Of a stretch of 64,000 bases of DNA, positions 26,720 to 35,415 are shown in pieces (the first letter of the stretch is position 1; every line of letters starts with the position of its first letter). The notes beneath the pieces are model-generated. The model was not told where the DNA came from. It was given only the letters and a program-made list of their open reading frames with translations, and did no database searches. Made by a program: the position numbers and the translations under genes. The stretch comes from Thermomicrobiales bacterium (GTDB lineage: Bacteria > Chloroflexota > Chloroflexia > Thermomicrobiales > CFX8): contig JBAOIG010000003.1 of NCBI GenBank assembly GCA_037045155.1, positions 124,001 to 188,000 of the forward strand, written 5' to 3'.

Positions 26720-27742
26720 ATGGATCGATCCCCTGTTAATTTGGACGCAGTGTCCCGGCTGGTCATGGCGCTGCTGCTCGCGCTCCTGGTTGGCGTATTC
26801 CCCGATGCTCCTGTGCGCGCGGAGCAGGGTATAGCGCCGCAGGGGATCTTAACGATCTCGCCTTCGCATGGTGGGTGCGGACTTCCAGTCGATCTTGAAG
26901 GAAGCGGGTTTTCCCCTGACAGCACAGTGGTGCTGCGTCCACTTTCGCCCGCGACTGGGCGACCTATTGCTGATGCAGTCGTATACGAGACTGTTGCGAA
27001 CACCGATGGCTATTTCAACGCGCAGGTAAATCCGTGCCCGCCGAGCGTCACCGAACCTGGTGCCACGATCTTTTGGTCCGCCGAGCCGCCGGGGCGTCCG
27101 TATTTCGAAGATGGGGCTTTCGCCATCGCTGCCTACACGATCTTCGATATCAATTCGTCTCAATACTTCCCGGAGACCGGGCACACGGTGGCTGGAGAAT
27201 TTCTCTTTACCTGGCAGCAGTCAGGCGGCTTGCCGGTTTTCGGATACCCGCTGACCGACGCGACGATTGAGACGAACCCTGACACCGGCGAGGACGTGCT
27301 CGTCCAGTACTTCGAGCGTCAGCGCTTTGAGCTACACCCGGAATACGCAGGCACGCCCTATATCGTGCTGCTCGGTCGTCTCGGCGACGAGTTGTTACAG
27401 ACCCAGGGATGCGACTGGCAATCGGAGCCGACTGTGGATCCAACTGATCCACACTACTTCCCTGAGACCGGGCACGCTATCGCGCCGGAATTCTGGCAGT
27501 ACTGGTCGGGATACGGGCTGGACTTCGGCGACCAACCTGCCTATTCGATTTACAGCTTCCGCGAATCACTGGCGCTCTTCGGCTATCCGCTGACCGAGCC
27601 AGCAGTTGAGACGAACGCCGACGGGGATACTGTCCTGACCCAGTATTTCGAACGTGCCGTGTTTGAGTTCTATCCAGAGAATCCACAGCGATGGCAGGTG
27701 TTGCTGCGCCGCACAGGGGCCGAGATGATTGCTTTGGAATAG
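26720..27742 (+). CDS. Secreted protein with two FGYPL/ERxxFExHP modules
   Basis: 340 residues. A signal peptide (about 12-33, LVMALLLALLVGVFPDAPVRA) precedes a small beta domain starting TISPSHGGCGLPVDLEGSGF, an IPT-like fold with one Cys pair. Two copies of a ~100-residue module follow: YFPETGHTVAGEF...GGLPVFGYPLTDA...VQYFERQRFELHPE, and YFPETGHAIAPEF...LFGYPLTEP...TQYFERAVFEFYPE. The same module occurs in the genes at 43101-44840 and, more divergent, 47396-49234. Function unknown; extracellular binding to glycan or polymer is a guess. GAGAGG before the ATG. Confidence 0.8.
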   Translation: MDRSPVNLDAVSRLVMALLLALLVGVFPDAPVRAEQGIAPQGILTISPSHGGCGLPVDLEGSGFSPDSTVVLRPLSPATGRPIADAVVYETVANTDGYFNAQVNPCPPSVTEPGATIFWSAEPPGRPYFEDGAFAIAAYTIFDINSSQYFPETGHTVAGEFLFTWQQSGGLPVFGYPLTDATIETNPDTGEDVLVQYFERQRFELHPEYAGTPYIVLLGRLGDELLQTQGCDWQSEPTVDPTDPHYFPETGHAIAPEFWQYWSGYGLDFGDQPAYSIYSFRESLALFGYPLTEPAVETNADGDTVLTQYFERAVFEFYPENPQRWQVLLRRTGAEMIALE

Positions 27743-28122
27743 GGAACTTCGTGATCCTCGTGATGGCGCGCTCGAGTTTGCCTTGCTTCGTGAAGACGAA
27801 GTAGATCGGTTCTGGAGAGGTCTCAGCATCGAGATGGCGGCAATAGGTTCGATGCGACGGTGCTTGGTGACTGCTTCACGCACAAATGGACTGCCCATGT
27901 AAAGAACATCTTTGCGGCGATGGCATCAAACATGCTGTTCTGTTATCACAATTGGCATCGAGCAAGTCGGGAGTAGTGTCACGGTCGAAATCTCGCCAAT
28001 ACAAAGGTTGCAGTTTGCGCGATGTGTCGATGCCATGAGAAGGGTGGTGAAGTCGTCGAATGAAAGCTTCTGAGGAAAGGCCCGTGGCGGCTTTTGGATG
28101 CGAACAGAAGGATGGAACTGTC
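27743..28122. other. Non-coding gap, 380 bp
   Basis: Lower GC than the surroundings, with several short frames on both strands that lack ribosome-binding sites and codon bias. I see no RNA gene or clear terminator. It probably holds the promoter of the secreted gene at 28123. Confidence 0.4.
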
Positions 28123-28938
28123 ATGTTGCACTCGAGGCTCCGAGTTCATGTGGGTACCTCTATTCGGTGTATCTCCCTCACGATTGCGCTCTTCGTCCTT
28201 CTGCTACCAGCGTCGTCGGTAAGCGCTGACGACTCAGAAAGCGAGGTTATCGTCGTTCAGGACGTAACAGTACAGTCAGCCTGCGTCACGACTTGGGAAG
28301 TCTATGATAACGAGGATCGAAGAAACCTAATCCGGAAGGACACTGAGCCCTGCCAACTTGGCGCTGTACTGCACAGCACGCGTATGGCGGAAGCAACCGC
28401 TCGAGCGTTAGGTTTGGGTTACGTCGTTGTGACCGGAGACACTGTTCGTGACGAACGGGCATTGAGCCAACTCAAGGCTGAGTACCGCGTGGCGCAGAAC
28501 CAGATGATTGACACAAGCAGCAATCCTAAGGCGTTGTCAAGCTGTGGGATTGCATATCAATACACCCGATACATGAGCTACAGTGCCGAAGGTGGAATTG
28601 TGCGGACTGGCGTCCAGTATAAGGACGACCCAAACTGGACGTACGGCTGCAATACGATTGCCATCACTCATGCGTTCGCATACCTCACCGATCCGCTTGA
28701 TCCCGGAAACGACCTTTACTGGGATCAGGGTTGGTACGCGAGTGGTATTAGTGCTGGTGGGTGGGATATGGGCTGCCAGCAGTTGCAAAACAACGGCACA
28801 GTGAATAACACGTACATGAGTACGTGGATCGCGTACGGCGGCGACTGGTATGTTGACGAATCGATCAACGACACGTCGCTAGGCTGCGATTGGTGGGGCG
28901 AGGAGTACACAGGATCAGCACTTCTCAGCACCTACTAG
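28123..28938 (+). CDS. Secreted Cys/Trp/Tyr-rich protein of unknown function
   Basis: 271 residues. Signal peptide about residues 13-36 (SIRCISLTIALFVLLLPASSVSA). The mature part has about eight cysteines (QSACVTTW, TEPCQLG, LSSCGIAYQY, TYGCNTIA, DMGCQQL, SLGCDWW) and many aromatic residues, fitting a disulfide-linked extracellular domain. An AAGGA site supports the ATG at 28123. Codon use is less G/C-biased than in housekeeping genes here, as in the whole block 26.2-29.7 kb, which suggests acquisition from elsewhere or weak selection. No family recognised. Confidence 0.65.
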   Translation: MLHSRLRVHVGTSIRCISLTIALFVLLLPASSVSADDSESEVIVVQDVTVQSACVTTWEVYDNEDRRNLIRKDTEPCQLGAVLHSTRMAEATARALGLGYVVVTGDTVRDERALSQLKAEYRVAQNQMIDTSSNPKALSSCGIAYQYTRYMSYSAEGGIVRTGVQYKDDPNWTYGCNTIAITHAFAYLTDPLDPGNDLYWDQGWYASGISAGGWDMGCQQLQNNGTVNNTYMSTWIAYGGDWYVDESINDTSLGCDWWGEEYTGSALLSTY

Positions 28939-28964
28939 AGCGCCTGAGGCGTGGTTGCGAAGAA

Positions 28965-29000
28965 ACCCATGCTGGCTTTCGTCCGCTAGCTAGCATGGGT
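28965..29000 (+). terminator. Stem-loop after the secreted gene
   Basis: ACCCATGCTGGCT (28965-28977) pairs with AGCTAGCATGGGT (28988-29000), 13 bp with one G-U pair and a 10-nt loop, 27 nt after the stop codon. No T-run follows. The remainder of the 311-bp gap (28939-29249) shows no gene. Confidence 0.5.
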
Positions 29001-29249
29001 ACCGATCATGTTGATCTGCGCGGGCGGGCCTTGGCTATCCCTGCCGCAACCTCTGTGAATAACGCTCTAGAGTGAAAGGAGCTGCCAACTCTAGAACCAC
29101 TCGTTCCTGCTTATTGCATCCGCCGAAATCAAACAAGTGGTTCAGGGGAGCCTCATTGAGGACAATGCGATTTTGTCCGAATCTACATACGAGCGCTCGG
29201 AGAAAACAAGAGTTTAGAGACGGAATGGAATCAAACGAAGGAGAGACTT

Positions 29250-29444
29250 GTGCAGGCTAGAGGTATCGTGGCCGTTGTCGTTTTCACCGCCTTTGGGGCT
29301 GCCCTACTCCTAGCGCTAGTGCCACTAGTTGCGTCGCCTTCCGGATCGTCGCGGGGTGTGCGGATCGTATTGGTGCTGATGCTTGGAGTGATTCTCATCA
29401 GCTCTGTTCTATTGTTATTCCGATCAATGAGAAAACGCCACTGA
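29250..29444 (+). CDS. 64-residue two-helix membrane protein
   Basis: Two hydrophobic helices (about 5-28 and 37-57) separated by a short SPSGSSRG loop, ending RSMRKRH. GAAGGAGAG lies 4-5 nt before the GTG start, a very good ribosome-binding site, which is why I call this short frame real. Positive-inside rule puts the C-terminus inside. Function unknown; it closes the accessory block. Confidence 0.6.
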   Translation: MQARGIVAVVVFTAFGAALLLALVPLVASPSGSSRGVRIVLVLMLGVILISSVLLLFRSMRKRH

Positions 29445-29498
29445 GATGGGTGGGCAAGGATTCCGCTCGTCCATGTAGTCAGAACGGATTCCTCAGAA

Positions 29499-29566
29499 GT
29501 ATCGATTCACGATACCAGTGATACTTACGTAATTTTCCCTATCACAGAACCGCCGATACATGTATC
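29499..29566. repeat. Cluster of five GATAC/GTATC boxes in an AT-rich spacer
   Basis: GTATCG-ATTCA-CGATAC (29499-29515), GATAC (29520-29524) and the 12-bp palindrome GATACATGTATC (29555-29566) put five copies of the same half-site in 68 bp. The surrounding 29445-29703 spacer has no gene and is clearly AT-richer than its neighbours. It may be a protein-binding array or the edge of a transferred segment. Confidence 0.5.
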
Positions 29567-29703
29567 TTCTTCTAGCGATATAGTGGTCGATTCATGATGT
29601 TTGATGCCCAAATTGCGGTAGGTGTGACCTGAATAGAGGTGATGTGTACCAGACGGCTGCGTTCAAGTACAAATAGACCTGATGGTTTCGTGCGGAATTT
29701 CAT

Positions 29704-30666
29704 CTACGCCTCCCCCTCGTCAAAGAACAGCGCGTCGACGAAGGCTTCGTGGTTGAACTCGGCGAAGTCGGTGACTTTTTCGCCGGTGCCGACGTAGGAG
29801 ATGGGCGTGCCCAGCTCGCGCGCGATGGCGAAGGCGATGCCGCCGCGGGCGGTGCCGTCGAGCTTGGCGATGGCGATGTCGGATACGTCGGTCGCCTCGG
29901 TGAACTTCTGCGCCTGGATGAGGCCGTTCTGGCCGGTCGTCGCGTCGATGACCAGCAGCACCTCCTGCGGGGCGTTCGGCACGTAGCGCTGCATGATCTT
30001 GCGGATCTTCGACAGCTCGGCCATCAGGTCATGCTTAGTATGCAGCCGGCCGGCGGTGTCGACGATCAGGATGTCGACGTTGCGGTTGTGCGCTGCCTGC
30101 ATGCCGTCGAACACCACCGCGCCGGGATCGGCCCCCGGCCCGTGGGCGATCACCGGAACGTTGACGCGCTCGCCCCAGACCTTGAGCTGGTCGATGGCGG
30201 CGGCGCGGAAGGTGTCGCCGGCCACCAGCATGACGTTGCGGCCGCGCGACTTGTGGAAGTTGGCCAGCTTGGCGATCGTCGTCGTCTTGCCGGTGCCGTT
30301 CACGCCGACGACGAGGATGACAAACGGCACGCCGCGCTGGAAGATCTTGACCTTGCGGTTCTTCGTCGCGTTCTCCAGCAGCTTCACCATCTCGTCGCGC
30401 AGATATGTGCGGGCGATGGCCGGGTCGGTGATGCGCTCGCGGCGGATGTCCTCGCGTAGCGCCTCGACGACATCCATCGTCGTGTCGACGCCGAGGTCGG
30501 CCTGAATCAGCAGCGCTTCGAGGTCTTCGAACAGCTCCTCGTCGATGTCGGAGCGGTCGAAGAGCGCGGTGATGTCGGCGAAGATGCCGCGCCGCGTTTT
30601 TTTGAGGCCCTCCTCTAGCTCCGGCTGGGCCTCGGTCCGTCGTTGGAAGATGCGCCTGAGAATCAC
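29704..30666 (-). CDS. ftsY: Signal recognition particle receptor FtsY
   Basis: 320 residues. GTPase domain with GVNGTGKTTT (121-130), DTFRAAAIDQL, DTAGRLHTKHDLM and AKLDGTARGG, ending ISYVGTGEKVTDFAEFNHEAFVDALF. It has only a short charged N-terminus and no long acidic A domain. FtsY docks the ribosome-Ffh complex at the membrane. GTG 30666 is set by AGGAG. It is separated from ffh by 5.8 kb of accessory genes on the same strand. Confidence 0.96.
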   Translation of the reverse strand: MILRRIFQRRTEAQPELEEGLKKTRRGIFADITALFDRSDIDEELFEDLEALLIQADLGVDTTMDVVEALREDIRRERITDPAIARTYLRDEMVKLLENATKNRKVKIFQRGVPFVILVVGVNGTGKTTTIAKLANFHKSRGRNVMLVAGDTFRAAAIDQLKVWGERVNVPVIAHGPGADPGAVVFDGMQAAHNRNVDILIVDTAGRLHTKHDLMAELSKIRKIMQRYVPNAPQEVLLVIDATTGQNGLIQAQKFTEATDVSDIAIAKLDGTARGGIAFAIARELGTPISYVGTGEKVTDFAEFNHEAFVDALFFDEGEA

Positions 30667-30714
30667 GGGAGCTCCTTGGTGTGTCTGGGAATGGCGTTGC
30701 CGCAACTATCGAAA

Positions 30715-30737
30715 CGCCGCGCCAGTGGGGCGCGGCG
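30715..30737 (-). terminator. Hairpin terminator after the acyltransferase gene
   Basis: A perfect 9-bp GC stem CGCCGCGCC / GGCGCGGCG with a 5-nt loop. Read on the minus strand it is followed by TTTCGATAGTT, a weak T-tract. It separates the acyltransferase (30779) from ftsY. Confidence 0.6.
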
Positions 30738-30778
30738 CGTGCATCAGTATACCGTGCTATTCCCGCACGCCCGGGGGA

Positions 30779-31636
30779 TCAGGCACGCGTCGCTGGCTCG
30801 GCAATCTGCGACCTGGCCGGCGCCGGGAGATCCGAATACACCCCACGATCGCGCGGCGGCACGAGGTTCGCGATTGCGCGCATGACGGCGTCGGACGCCT
30901 CCGCGTCGCAGAGTCCGACGAGCGAGCCGGCCGGCAGCGGTGCGCCGAATCGCACGACAAGGCGGCCGAGGTCCTCGTACACTCCGGTTGGGATGCAGGT
31001 GAGATGGCGCGAGTCGAGCATCGACAACAGATGCCCCATGCCGTGGGGAGGCCGGATCAACGTCTCGAACCCGCCACCTTCCGGGTGGAATGCGATGACA
31101 GGGCCGGCCGGGTCGCCCAACGCGCGAACGAGCTCGCGGAGGGCAGTCGCGCGCTGGGGGACGTCGCTCACATCTTCGGGCATGATGATGATCCCGTAGA
31201 GATGAGAGAACCGTCTGAGCACCCATTCCAGATAGGCGGGAGGGAAACGCCATGGTCCGAGGTAGCAATCCTGCCAGGTGTTTGTCATCACCCAATGAAT
31301 CGTGCCGCCGCGGCTCCGTCGCCTTGCGATGGCTGCGGAGATGGCGATCGCGCCCCACCCGACCCAGATCGCATCCTTCCGCTCGTAGTGATTCGGCAGC
31401 ACGACACACACCCCGATCGTTGGCACATTCTCGATGCCGAGGATCAATGGTTGGGGTCGCATGGAATCCGAGAGATGAATCACGTCGTGCCAGACATCGC
31501 GCCGCTGGTGGCGCAGCGCCGATCCGACACATCGCGCCATCATGACCGGTGGCAGGTGGTATACCGGTGGTCGCGGACGCGCCGGAACGATCGACCGACC
31601 GAGCCGGACAACCCAGGACGGATGCGGGCGATACAT
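30779..31636 (-). CDS. PlsC-like lysophospholipid acyltransferase
   Basis: 285 residues. It has the two catalytic blocks of glycerolipid acyltransferases: His83-x4-Asp88 (PNHYERKDA) and FHPEGGG (His184-Pro-Glu186-Gly). These enzymes add acyl chains to lysophosphatidic acid or similar acceptors at the membrane. The N-terminal ~65 residues are basic and not clearly membrane-spanning. ATG 31636 is preceded by AGGAGCG. The acceptor is uncertain; the family also includes hemolysin-like and lipid-A-type acyltransferases. Confidence 0.78.
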   Translation of the reverse strand: MYRPHPSWVVRLGRSIVPARPRPPVYHLPPVMMARCVGSALRHQRRDVWHDVIHLSDSMRPQPLILGIENVPTIGVCVVLPNHYERKDAIWVGWGAIAISAAIARRRSRGGTIHWVMTNTWQDCYLGPWRFPPAYLEWVLRRFSHLYGIIIMPEDVSDVPQRATALRELVRALGDPAGPVIAFHPEGGGFETLIRPPHGMGHLLSMLDSRHLTCIPTGVYEDLGRLVVRFGAPLPAGSLVGLCDAEASDAVMRAIANLVPPRDRGVYSDLPAPARSQIAEPATRA

Positions 31637-31830
31637 GCGGCGCTCCTGCACAACGATCGATCGACGCGTGAATGCGACACAATGGCTCCTGACCCACCCT
31701 GCTCGATGATAAAGCCGCGGTTACGGATTGCGCAATCCCGCTCGCTCGGGCTTTCCCTGGGCGGCAGCCGAAAGGCCGGCGGGCGGTCGTTGACCTGTTT
31801 CGCCCGGCGCCCTGCGACACGACGCTGACG

Positions 31831-32667
31831 ATGGCGATCGGAGTGCTCGTGATGATCGCCGCAACCGTCGCCTACAACGGCTCGACGGTGCTGCTCGCGA
31901 TCGGCTCGAGACGAGCGCCCGAGCCTGCCGGAGCCCGGCTGTTCGCGGGTGTCTTTCGCCGCGCCCAGGGGCTCGCGGGGATCGGGCTGACGGTCGTCGG
32001 CTGGACGCTCGAGGTGTTGGCTCTGACTCGTATACCGTTGACTGTGTCGCGAGGGATCTACGCCGGCAGCCTGGGTCTGCTGCTCGTCCTCGCGCGCCGG
32101 GCGCTGCATGAGCAGGTTACCCGACGCGATATCTTCGGCGCAGTTGCAGTCGCGGTGGGCATGGTCCTCGTCGCGTTGTCTCCGCCCGCCCGGGCGACCG
32201 CTGCGCCGAATCCGGGAGTCTGGGTGCTGCTCGCCCTGCTACTCCTCCCCGTTGCGTTTGCGCCGTCCGCGCTGCGGCTGATTCATCATCGGGGCGGGCC
32301 GCGGATCAGCGCCGTCGCGTCCGGCGCCGGCTTCGCTGGCAATGGGATGTTCAACCTCGGGATTGCGCTCTATCTCTCGCCATCACTGCACACAGGACCA
32401 TTGGCGCTGATTCTGGTCGGCGTGGTCAGCTTCGGCCTCCTTGGCTTCAGTAACGAGCTGGACGCATTGAAGTATGGCCGGGCCGGCAATGTCGTCCCGA
32501 TTATCCTCGGGCTGCAATCGATGCTGCCGGTGATCGCTGCACCGTTCATGTTCGGGGAGCACTGGCCGACTGCCGATCTTCATCGGATCGCGCTCGCTTT
32601 CGGGCTTGGTCTGGCGGTGTCCGGTATCGTGGTGCTCAGTCGTGGTTCGGCGAGCCTGCTCTCCTGA
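31831..32667 (+). CDS. EamA/DMT-like membrane transporter
   Basis: 278 residues with nine to ten hydrophobic segments and two similar halves. The stretch LTRIPLTVSRGIYAGSLGLLLVLARRALHEQ followed by GMVLVALSPPA resembles the DMT superfamily pattern of a helix pair before a basic loop. The second half ends PVIAAPFMFGEHWPTADLHRIALAFGLGLAVSGIVVLSR, a typical final helix-loop-helix. Ligand unknown. The start has no strong ribosome-binding site. Divergent from the acyltransferase gene. Confidence 0.72.
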   Translation: MAIGVLVMIAATVAYNGSTVLLAIGSRRAPEPAGARLFAGVFRRAQGLAGIGLTVVGWTLEVLALTRIPLTVSRGIYAGSLGLLLVLARRALHEQVTRRDIFGAVAVAVGMVLVALSPPARATAAPNPGVWVLLALLLLPVAFAPSALRLIHHRGGPRISAVASGAGFAGNGMFNLGIALYLSPSLHTGPLALILVGVVSFGLLGFSNELDALKYGRAGNVVPIILGLQSMLPVIAAPFMFGEHWPTADLHRIALAFGLGLAVSGIVVLSRGSASLLS

Positions 32668-32723
32668 CGGGCGAACACGCTGATCCGGTGGGCTATCATC
32701 GGGCCGACGATGGAGGAGCGACG

Positions 32724-33131
32724 ATGATCTGGCCGTTCGGGCGGCGACAACGCAAGATTCGCGACGCGCGACGTGAGTACCGTGCGGCCGGCCAGCAGTT
32801 ACGCGCGTCGTCGCAGCGATGGAACCTGTTCGGCCGTCGCAACCGGGCCATCCGCCGCGCGAGCCGGCGCTATGAAGATGCGCAGGTGCGGCTTCGTAGT
32901 CTTGGCGTGATCGAGGAGGCAGGAGTTTACCCGCGCAACTGGGCATCGCTGCGCCGGAGTGTCTACGCGCGGGATCGCCATCGCTGCACACGCTGCGGCC
33001 GCAAGGGTGGCCGGCGGCTGGCTCTCCATGCCCACCACGTCAAGCCGCTCTCTCGCGGCGGCGCTAACACGCTCGATAACCTGACGACGCTCTGCGGCGC
33101 GTGTCATCGCCAGGTGCACGCGCGCCGTTAG
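32724..33131 (+). CDS. HNH-endonuclease-domain protein
   Basis: 135 residues. A very basic N-terminal coiled region (RRQRKIRDARREYRAAGQQ) precedes a zinc-bound HNH fold: CTRCGRKGG, LHAHHVKPLSRGG, NTLDNLTTLCGACHRQVH, with four Cys and the His-Asn-His metal site intact. HNH domains nick or cut DNA; the basic coil may aid DNA binding. GGAGG sets the ATG at 32724. The stop overlaps the convergent DUF2225-like gene by 4 nt. A stand-alone member with no methylase nearby. Confidence 0.82.
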   Translation: MIWPFGRRQRKIRDARREYRAAGQQLRASSQRWNLFGRRNRAIRRASRRYEDAQVRLRSLGVIEEAGVYPRNWASLRRSVYARDRHRCTRCGRKGGRRLALHAHHVKPLSRGGANTLDNLTTLCGACHRQVHARR

Positions 33132-33910
33132 CTTGTCTGGATCATTTCGGTTGGATCGCTCCGCTGGCGACGGGCTAGCGCGACCCACTCGGAGTCGCCA
33201 TCGCCAACGCGCGTGAACCATCGGGCTGCGGCACGCTGGTCGCCCGCGCGACGGTAGAGCTCGCCGATGAGGTACGTATACATCTCGCGGTCGTCATCAG
33301 CGATATCGGCCGCGGATAGCATTCGCTCGAACCGGGCAGCGGCATAGCGCCGATACTGGCGCTCACGGTCCGCGAGATCGCCCACCGCCAACGGTTGCGC
33401 TTCATTCATCGCGTCGTCTTCCATCGGCGGTTGGGTGTCGGCGACGGTGTCGTGAGACGGGCGCGGCAGGCCGCCGGCCCGCGCGGCCTCATCCATTGCG
33501 CGCATGTCCTGACAACACCAGGCGGCGTTGAGGTAGTGCCAGGCGATGTCCTCGTCGGGCGCGCCGCTCCACTCTGTCACCCAGGCCGCCAGCTCCCACC
33601 GCCGCGCCGCGTCGATCTTGCCGCGCTGGACGAGCGGGGTGATCGAGGAGCGGATTCGAGCGGTCAACTCCGCGTCGATCCTGACGCTGGGCACGACATG
33701 CCCCACCGACAGGAACTGGTCGCTCTCTCCGCTGTATCCGCAGGTTGGGCAGGTGTGGACGATGAACTCCTGGGGTTGGAACCCCGCGGCCAGCGTCCTC
33801 AGATCGGTCGTCCGCATCCCCAGTGTGTTGGTGCTCGTGAGCACTTGTGCAGCGAATGTCGTTGCGCAGACGGGGCAGTTCAGCTCGCGTGGCTCGATAG
33901 TCGTCATCAT
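33128..33910 (-). CDS. DUF2225-like zinc-finger/TPR protein
   Basis: 260 residues. Starts with CPVC (about 12-15), then TCPTCGYSGESDQF: two CxxC pairs forming a zinc ribbon. The rest is helical with a TPR-like region (REMYTYLIGELYRRAGDQRAAARWFTRVGDG). This is the layout of DUF2225, a family of unknown function in Firmicutes and Chloroflexota. ATG 33910 is preceded by AGAGGA. Confidence 0.75.
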   Translation of the reverse strand: MMTTIEPRELNCPVCATTFAAQVLTSTNTLGMRTTDLRTLAAGFQPQEFIVHTCPTCGYSGESDQFLSVGHVVPSVRIDAELTARIRSSITPLVQRGKIDAARRWELAAWVTEWSGAPDEDIAWHYLNAAWCCQDMRAMDEAARAGGLPRPSHDTVADTQPPMEDDAMNEAQPLAVGDLADRERQYRRYAAARFERMLSAADIADDDREMYTYLIGELYRRAGDQRAAARWFTRVGDGDSEWVALARRQRSDPTEMIQTS

Positions 33911-34044
33911 TCCAGTCCTCTTCGAGTGCGCAGACGCTCGGGCTGGTGCATGGCGGGATCGATTGCGGCGGTCTGCATCGACGGCATCAAGTGTACTGTC
34001 AGGCGGCACTTCCCGCACTCCGTTCGGCGCGAAACAATGTCCGC

Positions 34045-34050
34045 TATACT
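34045..34050 (+). promoter_or_regulatory. Candidate -10 box TATACT for radC
   Basis: TATACT 40 bp before the radC ATG; the same hexamer is at 8746 before the MarR gene. No convincing -35. Confidence 0.4.
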
Positions 34051-34089
34051 GCGCTCATCTTCTGCGGGTGAACGAGAGGTGTGGGCGGG

Positions 34090-34806
34090 ATGACGGAAGT
34101 TCCTGCGCGCGCATGGCTGGCGATGAAGGAGCTCCCCGAAGAGGAGCGCCCGCGTGAGAAGTTGCGCTTGCGTGGCCCTGGCGCGCTCTCGAACGCCGAG
34201 CTGGTGGCGATTCTGCTGAACACAGGCACGAAGGGCGAGCCGGTGACGACCCTGGCCCAACGAATCATCGCCGAGAGTGGCAGCCTGCGCGGGTTGATGA
34301 GGCGCGACCTGGACTCGCTGCTGCAGGTGAGGGGACTGGGGCCGGCCAAGGCGATCAAGCTGCTGGCAACGATCGAGCTCGGCAAACGCATCGCACAGAT
34401 CACGCCCGAGGAGCGCGCGCAGGTTCGCGGCCCCGAGGATCTCGCGATTCTGTTCCAGCCCGCGATGACGGCGTTGGAGCACGAGGAGCTTCGGGTCGCC
34501 GTCCTCGATACGAAACACCGTGTCGAACGCATTACGACCGTCTATCAGGGAAGCGTCAACAGCGCCCAGGTCCGGGTCGCCGAGGTGTTTCGGGAGGCCA
34601 TCCGAGCGAACTGCCCGGCCATCGCGATCGCTCACAACCACCCCAGTGGCGACCCGACTCCGTCTGCGGCGGATATCAGCCTGACCGCCGAGCTGGCTCG
34701 CGCCGCGTCCCTCCTCGATATCGACCTCATCGACCACCTGATCGTCGGGGACGGCCGATGGGTCTCATTGCGGCGTCTCGGGCTGGGGTTTCCGACCGGT
34801 GGCTGA
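34090..34806 (+). CDS. radC: RadC-family JAMM/MPN+ protein
   Basis: 238 residues. N-terminal helix-hairpin-helix-like region (LSNAELVAILLNTG, LLQVRGLGPAKAIKLLATIELGKR) and a C-terminal JAB1/MPN+ domain with the zinc motif HNHPSGD (AHNHPSGDPTPSAAD) and a preceding conserved Glu. RadC is annotated in DNA repair, but its biochemical role is unsettled; some members act in genetic competence or on mobile elements. ATG 34090 used; a GTG three codons earlier is less likely because it is too near the GAGAGG. Confidence 0.92.
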   Translation: MTEVPARAWLAMKELPEEERPREKLRLRGPGALSNAELVAILLNTGTKGEPVTTLAQRIIAESGSLRGLMRRDLDSLLQVRGLGPAKAIKLLATIELGKRIAQITPEERAQVRGPEDLAILFQPAMTALEHEELRVAVLDTKHRVERITTVYQGSVNSAQVRVAEVFREAIRANCPAIAIAHNHPSGDPTPSAADISLTAELARAASLLDIDLIDHLIVGDGRWVSLRRLGLGFPTGG

Positions 34807-34920
34807 GCCAGGAGTCGCCGGCCTCGTGGTGTGATCCTCCTCCGCAGGACATGATGGACGGAGGATTGCGAGGAACAGTAACGGTCGATTCAGGATTATC
34901 ACCTGGAGAGGTAGATAGTG

Positions 34921-35304
34921 ATGAGTGATTCCAGTCAGATGTGGGTGCTCGCTATTCTGGTCGTGTTCATGGTCGGAGGGCTGCTCTGGTTGCTCCTGGC
35001 GCGTATGCGCCAGATTGCGCCGAAGACCACTGCGTCGATGTGGCCAATGCCAGCGATGGACGAAGCTGGCATGGTGCGTCTGGCCGGCCGCGCTCCAGTG
35101 CTCTCGGCAGTGGATGTGACGCTGTCGCGTGGGCCCTACGGGCTGGTGCCGCTGGACGGTGATGTGGCGGCCTCCACGCGCGCGGGGATCGATGCGGCGT
35201 TGGCCGCTGGTGGGTCGTCGCTCGACGGACTCGTCGACGACGCAGGATCGGCGACGGTTGGTTCCGAGCTGTCTGACACTACCTGGACAACCAGGCCGGC
35301 ATGA
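34921..35304 (+). CDS. Single-pass membrane protein of unknown function
   Basis: 127 residues. One N-terminal transmembrane helix (about 7-27, MWVLAILVVFMVGGLLWLLL) and a mostly hydrophilic remainder without recognised motif; the C-terminal half is rich in Ser, Gly, Asp and Ala. GGAGAGG precedes the ATG at 34921; a GTG three bases before it is also possible. Shares no obvious link with radC upstream. Confidence 0.6.
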   Translation: MSDSSQMWVLAILVVFMVGGLLWLLLARMRQIAPKTTASMWPMPAMDEAGMVRLAGRAPVLSAVDVTLSRGPYGLVPLDGDVAASTRAGIDAALAAGGSSLDGLVDDAGSATVGSELSDTTWTTRPA

Positions 35305-35350
35305 GGTCTCCGTGAGTCAATATTTCCGCCGCGGCTCTGGTAAGGGGCGT

Positions 35351-35356
35351 TATAGT
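35351..35356 (+). promoter_or_regulatory. Candidate -10 box TATAGT for the beta-oxidation cluster
   Basis: TATAGT 60 bp before the acyl-CoA dehydrogenase ATG in otherwise GC-rich DNA; identical to the hexamer at 1221. No good -35 visible. Confidence 0.4.
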
Positions 35357-35415
35357 GGATACGAGATGATCGCGCGGCGATGATGACGCGGGATAGACCC
35401 TGAAGGGAGACGCCG

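Noticed and set aside
30545..31828. 427-codon plus frame crossing ftsY and the acyltransferase gene
   Set aside because: It spans two real minus-strand genes and their spacer; composition is shadow-like.
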